Positions 7,928-12,055 of a stretch of DNA of 12,055 nt are shown piece after piece. The notes beneath the pieces are model-generated. The model was given only the letters and a program-made list of their open reading frames with translations, was not told the origin of the DNA and searched no databases. The stretch spans positions 1-12,055 of the forward strand of contig JAGQIY010001427.1 of the NCBI GenBank assembly GCA_020430865.1, read 5' to 3'. This DNA is from Myxococcales bacterium (GTDB lineage Bacteria > Myxococcota > Polyangia > Polyangiales > Polyangiaceae). A program made the translations under genes and the position numbers. Position 1 is the first letter of the stretch. Every line of letters starts with the position of its first letter.

Positions 7928-8024
7928 CAAAGACGCGGCATCGACTCGCGCCGGGTAGTCCCTGCCGGAGGCGCTGGCGCCGTGGCGCTAGCGCTCGGCG
8001 CTGGGTTGTACTACCGCCCACGCC
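7928..8024. repeat. G+C-rich gap with GGCGCT repeats and inverted repeats
   Basis: The 97 bases before purB hold three direct copies of GGCGCT (7970, 7984, 7997) and overlapping palindromes such as GGCGCC and GCGCTAGCGC. GCGCT at 7971-7975 can pair with AGCGC at 7990-7994 to form a hairpin. No T run follows, so it is not a standard terminator. It may be a folded leader, a protein site or simply G+C-rich spacer. Confidence 0.35.
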
Positions 8025-9323
8025 ATGATCCCGCGCTACACCCCTCGTGAGTTTCTGGAACTTTGGTCCGACGATCAGCGCTTCGAGATCTGGCTGGAGG
8101 TCGAGCTCGCCGGGTGTGAGGCGATGGAGGACGCTGGGCTCGTGCCTGCAGGCACCGCGCAGAGCATTCGGGCGCAGAGTCTGAAGCTGGATGCGGCGCG
8201 AATCGACGAGATCGAGCGCACCACGCGGCATGACGTGATCGCCTTCTTGACCCACGTCGAGGAGCTGGCGGGGGCGCCGGCGCGCTGGCTGCACCGGGGA
8301 ATGACCTCGAGTGACGTCCTGGACTCCTCCCTGGCCGTGCAGCTGTGCCGCGCCGCCGACCTGCTGCTGACACGCGCCGACCGTCTGATCGAGGCGCTGG
8401 CTGCACGCGCTCGCGAGCACGTGCACACGCCCATGATCGGTCGCTCTCATGGTATCCATGCGGAACCGGTTACCTTCGGGATCGTCCTGGCGGGCCACCT
8501 GGCAGAGGTCAAGCGAGGCCGAGCGCGGCTGGAGCAAGCGCGCAAGGAAATCGCGGTGGGAAAGATCGCCGGTGCCGTCGGCACCTACGCGCACCTCACC
8601 CCCGAGATCGAAGCCAAGGCACTGGCCAAGCTGGGTCTCGCGCCGGAAACGGTGGCGACTCAGGTCGTCGCGCGGGATCGCCACGCGGCGTTCTTCTCGG
8701 CGATGGGGATACTGGCTGCCGCCATCGAGCGCTTCGCGACGAACGTGCGCCACTGGCAGCGCAACGAGGTGGGGGAGGCGGAAGAAAAATTCAGCAAGGG
8801 GCAGAAGGGCTCGAGCGCCATGCCTCACAAGCGCAACCCCGTGCTCAGCGAGAACCTGTGCGGACTGGCCCGGGTCGTCCGCGCTGCCATCACGCCCGCG
8901 CTGGAGAACGTCGCGCTCTGGCATGAGCGTGACATCTCACACTCCTCGGTGGAGCGGATGCTGGCTCCCGACGCGACCACCACCCTCGGCTTCATGCTGG
9001 AGCGCGCCGCAGGCGTCGTCGAAGGCCTGGTGGTGTACCCCGAGGCGATGAAGAGGAACCTCGATCGCAGCGGTGGGCTGTTCTTTAGCGAAGGTGTGAT
9101 GCTCGAGCTCGTGGCGACGGGCCTGCCGCGGCAGAGGGCCTACGAGATGGTGCAGCGAAACGCAATGAAGGCGTTCCACGGGGAAGGTGACTTCAGGCAG
9201 CTGCTCGGCGAGGACGCGGATATCTCTGCGCGGCTCAGCGCAGAACAGCTGGACCGGTGCTTCGATCTGCAGCACGCCTTGCGCCACGCCGAGACGATCG
9301 TCGAGCGAGCCATCGCGAGCTGA
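8025..9323 (+). CDS. purB: Adenylosuccinate lyase
   Basis: PurB catalyses two steps of purine biosynthesis: release of fumarate from SAICAR to give AICAR, and from adenylosuccinate to give AMP. It works as a cytoplasmic homotetramer. The 432-residue length matches the short bacterial type found in Bacillus and Thermotoga. The N-terminus reads [20 protein letters not shown], typical of the family. The conserved regions are in order: [14 protein letters not shown] around residues 88-101, [10 protein letters not shown] (139-148) with the likely catalytic H142, and the fumarase/aspartase-superfamily signature [11 protein letters not shown] (262-272) with S263 on the mobile catalytic loop and K269. 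The [13 protein letters not shown] segment follows. No key residue is missing. The ATG has no strong Shine-Dalgarno. The thioesterase gene begins 3 bases after the stop, so the two are likely co-transcribed. Confidence 0.97.
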   Translation: MIPRYTPREFLELWSDDQRFEIWLEVELAGCEAMEDAGLVPAGTAQSIRAQSLKLDAARIDEIERTTRHDVIAFLTHVEELAGAPARWLHRGMTSSDVLDSSLAVQLCRAADLLLTRADRLIEALAARAREHVHTPMIGRSHGIHAEPVTFGIVLAGHLAEVKRGRARLEQARKEIAVGKIAGAVGTYAHLTPEIEAKALAKLGLAPETVATQVVARDRHAAFFSAMGILAAAIERFATNVRHWQRNEVGEAEEKFSKGQKGSSAMPHKRNPVLSENLCGLARVVRAAITPALENVALWHERDISHSSVERMLAPDATTTLGFMLERAAGVVEGLVVYPEAMKRNLDRSGGLFFSEGVMLELVATGLPRQRAYEMVQRNAMKAFHGEGDFRQLLGEDADISARLSAEQLDRCFDLQHALRHAETIVERAIAS

Positions 9324-9326
9324 GGT

Positions 9327-10196
9327 GTGAGCCGGTCGTTCTCCGACGAGCTTCGACTCGAGCTCCAGAGCGCTGGCGATAGCTCACGCTACGCGGGCGA
9401 GCTGAGCGACGACTGGAGCTTTCGCAGCCCCTCGGGCGGCTTGTTGAGCGCGCTCGGCGTCGCGGCCATGCGCGAGGAGCTGCGGCGCCTCGGGGCGACC
9501 GAGCAGGCTCCCCTCAGCTGCACCGCGACCTTCTGCTCCGTCGTGCCAGCCGGCGAGGTCAGCGTGGAGGTGGCGCCGCTTCGCATCGGCAATGCCGTCT
9601 CGCAGCTCCGGGCGCGGGTGAGGAGCGCCGGCAGCGACGAGCTGGGATTGGAGGTCAGCGCGAGCTTCGGTGTACCCCGCAAGGGGCCCGAGTTCTGCGC
9701 GACGCGCTTCCCGGAGGTAAGGACCCTGGAGGAGAGCCCTGCGGGCAGCGGCGGCGTCCCCTTCGCGCCGGGCGTCGTGCCGCGCTTCTTCCAGCGCTTC
9801 GAGGCGCGCCGAGCAGCTGGCAATGACCTCTGGGCGCGGGACTGGAGCGGTGGTGAGGCGCACCATGCGCGCTGGATGCGCTTCCTGGAGACTCCAGTCG
9901 ACGCGCAGGGCGTCCTCGAGCCGCTGGCGCTGGTGGCGCTCTCTGACACCATGCCGCCGTCGGTCGTGCAGTACCTCGGCCCAGGCTTCGAGCCGTTCAT
10001 CGCGCCTTCTCTGGACCTGACCGTCCACATCGTGCGGTCGACGCAGCGCCGGTGGCTCCTGTGCAGCGCGCGCGCTCGCGTCGCCTTCCAGGGCTACGCG
10101 AGCGCCGACATCGAGATCTGGGACGACGAGCGGAACCTGCTCGCCTTTGGTACTCAGGTGATGCTCTTCCGCAAACCCCCGAAGCTCTTGCCCTGA
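9327..10196 (+). CDS. TesB-like double-hotdog acyl-CoA thioesterase
   Basis: Probable hydrolase of acyl-CoA thioesters, with a double-hotdog fold like acyl-CoA thioesterase II. The product has 289 residues and no signal peptide. The N-terminal hotdog begins with the substrate-side helix GGLLSALGVAAM (37-48). The C-terminal hotdog contains LSDTMPPSV (205-213), LDLTVH (229-234) and GTQVMLFRKP (275-284). D207, T232 and Q277 match in order and spacing the Asp-Thr-Gln catalytic set of E. coli TesB (D204, T228, Q278), so activity is likely. The chain length and physiological substrate are unknown. It starts with GTG 3 bases after the purB stop, with only a weak GAGG upstream. The last 43 bases overlap the convergent glycosyltransferase gene. 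Confidence 0.85.
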   Translation: MSRSFSDELRLELQSAGDSSRYAGELSDDWSFRSPSGGLLSALGVAAMREELRRLGATEQAPLSCTATFCSVVPAGEVSVEVAPLRIGNAVSQLRARVRSAGSDELGLEVSASFGVPRKGPEFCATRFPEVRTLEESPAGSGGVPFAPGVVPRFFQRFEARRAAGNDLWARDWSGGEAHHARWMRFLETPVDAQGVLEPLALVALSDTMPPSVVQYLGPGFEPFIAPSLDLTVHIVRSTQRRWLLCSARARVAFQGYASADIEIWDDERNLLAFGTQVMLFRKPPKLLP

Positions 10197-10909
10197 GGAA
10201 CCAGTCGCCGCGCGCGCTCCCTGGCCCAGCGTCGAGCGATCAGCGCACAGACGCTGAAGAAGTGGTAAGGCCGGATGCCGCTCGTCTCGTCCGCATACAC
10301 CGGCGCCACGGCGATCTCGCTGACGCGCAGCCCGGCGCGTGCCGCGAGCGCCAGGAGGTCGTTGGGATAGCCATAGCGCGGCCAGAGTTCGTCCAGGTCC
10401 AGGCGCTGCAGCGCAGCGCGCGAGATCGCGGTGTAGCCACACTGGCTGTCGCTCAACGCGTAGCCCGTGGCAAGCGAGGTGATGAACCCCAAGACGTAGG
10501 CAGCCCCGCGGCGTCCCAGGGGCATGCGCCGCGCGTCGGCGTGGATCAGCCGGTTGCCCTTCACGTAGTCCGCGCGCCCGTCGATCAGCGGCTCGAGCAG
10601 GCGGGGCAAGTCCGCCGGATCCATCTGGTCATCGGCTGCCATGACCACGACCAGGTCCGCGCCGGCGTCGAGCGCTGCAAGATAGCCGCTACGGATCGCC
10701 GCGCCGACCCCCTGATTCGTCGCGTGCCGCAGGACCTGGACGCGAGGATCCCCGGAGGCTTCGGCGCGCGCCGCCGTGGCGTCGCCGCTCGCGTCGTCGA
10801 CGACGATCACGCGGTCGATCAGCGCCGAACAGCGCTGCAACATGCGCGGCAGCAGGCGCTCTTCGTTGAACGCCGGGACGACACACCACACACTGAAGTC
10901 GGAGAACAT
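10154..10909 (-). CDS. Family 2 glycosyltransferase, polyprenyl-phosphate hexose synthase-like
   Basis: This 251-residue GT-A enzyme probably transfers a sugar from a nucleotide donor to a polyprenyl phosphate or similar acceptor at the inner face of the membrane. It shows VPAFNEE (11-17) for nucleotide binding, VDDASGDAT (37-45), NQGVGAAIRSGY (65-76), AADDQMDP (91-98) at the usual D-x-D position, DSQCGYTAISR (154-164), and YGYPNDLLALAARAG (179-193). The C-terminal VAPVYADETSGIRPYHF (201-217) is typical of this group. The first Asp of the common DGDGQMDP form is Ala here. There are no long C-terminal membrane helices, unlike larger GtrB-type enzymes. The frame stays open upstream to about 11311, but the ATG at 10909 lies directly before the domain and that extension is antisense to another gene. 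The 3' end overlaps the thioesterase gene by 43 bases. Confidence 0.9.
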   Translation of the reverse strand: MFSDFSVWCVVPAFNEERLLPRMLQRCSALIDRVIVVDDASGDATAARAEASGDPRVQVLRHATNQGVGAAIRSGYLAALDAGADLVVVMAADDQMDPADLPRLLEPLIDGRADYVKGNRLIHADARRMPLGRRGAAYVLGFITSLATGYALSDSQCGYTAISRAALQRLDLDELWPRYGYPNDLLALAARAGLRVSEIAVAPVYADETSGIRPYHFFSVCALIARRWARERARRLVPQGKSFGGLRKSIT

Positions 10910-11019
10910 GGCTTGCAGCGCTGCTCGCTTAGCCTCCGCTGGGCTTTTCCGCAAGGTTCGCTGCCGGGGGCGACGCTCACACGCTTGCTCGGAGCCCGCC
11001 CCGCGAGTATGCGAAGGCC
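10910..11019. promoter_or_regulatory. Divergent promoter region (putative)
   Basis: These 110 bases lie between divergent starts and should hold both promoters. For the minus-strand gene, TTGCGG (10949-10954, read on the minus strand) and TAAGCG (10926-10931) are separated by 17 bases and end about 16 bases before the ATG. For the plus-strand gene, TTGCTC (10985-10990) and TATGCG (11008-11013) are also 17 apart, but the second is so near the GTG that the transcript would be almost leaderless. Both are weak matches. Confidence 0.25.
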
Positions 11020-11664
11020 GTGGGTGACCCGGTTTCCTCAGCCCTGGCGCCGCCGCGAGGCATCCCGCGCCGGCGCCTCTTGCGCTGGGCCACCGGGGTG
11101 GCCATCGCGGTGCCGGCGCTCTGGTTCGGCGTCGCGTGGCTACGGTACCCCAGTGACAAGACGCCGGAGGGCGCCTACCTCCGCGTGATGAGCGCGGTGA
11201 ACCGCGACCACCCCGAGGACTTCTTCCCGTACATCGAGACCGAGGCGCAGCACGCCTGCTACACCTTGCGCGACTACAAGAAGCAAGCGCGCGACCGCGT
11301 GCTCGCGGCATACCCGGAGCCCGAGCGCGGGCGCCTCGCGAAGCGCTATGAGCAGCTGGCGTCGGCGCCCGACGGCAAGGACGTGTTCGCGATCTTCGCG
11401 CGCGAGCTCGGCTGGATGGACCGCTTGCGCAAGGACCTGAGCGCCGTCGCCAAGGTGGAGGTCCAGGGAGAGCGAGCCAGCGTGCAGACCGTGCGCGGCA
11501 CCCGCTATCCGTTTCGTCGCCGGGACAACGGCATCTGGGGATTGACGCTGTTCACGGCGTTCTTGGTGGCCGAGGCCGAGAAGGCGGCCAGGGACTTCGC
11601 GCTCATCGACAAGGCTGCCAAGGATTACGAGCGCGCGGGTGGACCCCAGAGGCCGTCGCCCTGA
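11020..11664 (+). CDS. Membrane-anchored protein of unknown function
   Basis: I do not recognise this 214-residue protein. After a short basic N-terminus (PRGIPRRRLLR, 12-22), residues about 20-41 form one hydrophobic segment (WATGVAIAVPALWFGVAWL), so it is probably anchored in the inner membrane with the rest outside the cytoplasm. The remainder is charged and mainly helical. It begins TPEGAYLRVMSAVNRDHPEDFFPYI, which resembles soluble domains that describe a per-residue accumulation/stress-like NTF2-type fold only loosely, so I do not assign one. A short beta region (KVEVQGERASVQTVRGTRYPF) is followed by NGIWGLTLF. That ending, with a helix pair, a VxTxxGxxYPFRRxDNGIWG strand pair and a final helix, is compatible with a small alpha+beta domain. 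The GTG start has GAAGG 2 bases upstream, which is too close; internal starts cannot be excluded. Confidence 0.72.
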   Translation: MGDPVSSALAPPRGIPRRRLLRWATGVAIAVPALWFGVAWLRYPSDKTPEGAYLRVMSAVNRDHPEDFFPYIETEAQHACYTLRDYKKQARDRVLAAYPEPERGRLAKRYEQLASAPDGKDVFAIFARELGWMDRLRKDLSAVAKVEVQGERASVQTVRGTRYPFRRRDNGIWGLTLFTAFLVAEAEKAARDFALIDKAAKDYERAGGPQRPSP

Positions 11665-11692
11665 TTTCCGAGCCTGGCTAATTTCCCTGAGG
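11665..11692. other. Convergent gap before the rhodanese gene
   Basis: Twenty-eight bases separate the convergent stops. The stretch is somewhat AT-richer than its surroundings, but I see no clear hairpin terminator. Confidence 0.35.
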
Positions 11693-12055
11693 TTATCTCT
11701 GCGTGGCAGCGCGCAGCGCTTCGTAACCACGCTCGCCGCCGTCGCCGCTCACCACCGGATGCCCGGCGCGCGCCCATCCCGGCTCTCGTCGTCCGAAGGC
11801 GTCGCGGCAGCCATCGAAGCCGGTCCTCAGCTCCAGCAGTCGAGTGAAGCCCGCCGCTCGTAGTTGCTGGACCGCGATCTGTGAGCGGCCGCCAGCCTGG
11901 CACGCGACCACCAGCGGCGCGTCGGTGGCGAAGGTGGCCAGCGCCACCGCCACGAAGTCGCGGTTGGGCGCGAAGCCCTCCTCGCCCGCATGCATCACGG
12001 GGATGTTGAAGGCCAGAGGGGGGTGACCGGCCGCGAACTCGATGCAGCTGCGCAC
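11693..12055 (-). CDS. Rhodanese-like domain protein, 5' partial
   Basis: C-terminal 120 residues of a single-domain sulfurtransferase-like protein. The gene enters from the right edge: the first visible codons, VRSCIEFAAGHPP, match the D-V-R-x-x-x-E-F-x-x-G-H motif that normally lies near the start, so probably only a short N-terminus is missing. NIPVMH follows at 17-22. The active-site loop is CQAGGRS, with the nucleophilic cysteine 52 residues in and Arg at the usual position, as in catalytically competent rhodaneses. FDGCRDAFGRREPGWARAGHPV closes the domain. A short polar tail follows. Sulfur transfer or persulfide carrying is likely, and the partner is not visible in this window. The GTG that happens to stand at the edge is probably not the real start. 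Confidence 0.88.
   Translation of the reverse strand: MRSCIEFAAGHPPLAFNIPVMHAGEEGFAPNRDFVAVALATFATDAPLVVACQAGGRSQIAVQQLRAAGFTRLLELRTGFDGCRDAFGRREPGWARAGHPVVSGDGGERGYEALRAATQR

Noticed and set aside
7968..8004. Rho-independent terminator after the lipoprotein gene
   Set aside because: Hairpins can form but no T run follows on either strand, so I list the region only as a repeat-rich gap.
10052..11188. 378-codon plus-strand frame antisense to the glycosyltransferase
   Set aside because: It has no recognisable domain, overlaps the end of the thioesterase and a well-supported minus-strand gene, and shows typical shadow-frame composition.
10910..11311. In-frame N-terminal extension of the glycosyltransferase
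   Set aside because: The extra residues are Arg/Ser/Ala-rich and antisense to the small membrane protein. The GT2 domain begins directly at the ATG at 10909.
1..12055. CRISPR arrays, tRNA or rRNA genes, insertion sequences, toxin-antitoxin or phage-defence genes
   Set aside because: No spaced repeats, transposase motifs, terminal inverted repeats or cloverleaf-like sequence were seen by eye. A covariance-model scan was not possible.

Overview
The window is G+C-rich throughout and densely coding, with short gaps and several start/stop overlaps. Codon use, GTG starts, mostly weak Shine-Dalgarno sites and the mix of protein families suggest a myxobacterium-like genome (Myxococcota, perhaps the Polyangia side). 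That assignment is inference: there is no rRNA or other decisive marker. I see no mobile element, CRISPR array, tRNA or phage gene, and the region reads as chromosomal housekeeping and lineage-specific genes.

Layout, left to right. (1) A membrane-anchored calcineurin-like metallophosphoesterase, cut by the left edge, overlaps by 4 nt a THUMP-type rRNA methyltransferase resembling RlmL/YpsC. (2) After a 97-base gap comes a two-gene unit (TGATG junction, 1 nt overlap). Both products appear to carry a CheX/CheC-like domain, and in both the catalytic Asn of CheX phosphatases seems to be missing. The second product also has an N-terminal pair of modules like those that precede HD-GYP domains. (3) On the minus strand, convergent with that unit, lies a gene that may belong to the myxobacterial DUF2378/TIGR02265 group. 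(4) Diverging from it after only 17 bases is a 1096-residue lipoprotein with four Asp-box (BNR-like) motifs, probably a surface or periplasmic beta-propeller protein. (5) purB, adenylosuccinate lyase, is followed after 3 bases by a TesB-like double-hotdog acyl-CoA thioesterase. (6) A family-2 glycosyltransferase of the polyprenyl-phosphate hexose synthase type lies on the minus strand, its 3' end overlapping the thioesterase gene by 43 bases. It diverges across 110 bases from a small membrane-anchored protein of unknown function. (7) A rhodanese-domain gene on the minus strand is cut by the right edge.

Only a few genes are obviously tied together by function. purB acts in purine biosynthesis, the methyltransferase modifies rRNA, and the CheX-like pair is probably a signalling unit whose partners are not in the window. 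The most unusual items are the paired degenerate CheX-like proteins and the large Asp-box lipoprotein. I do not see a clear defence system or other complete new system here.
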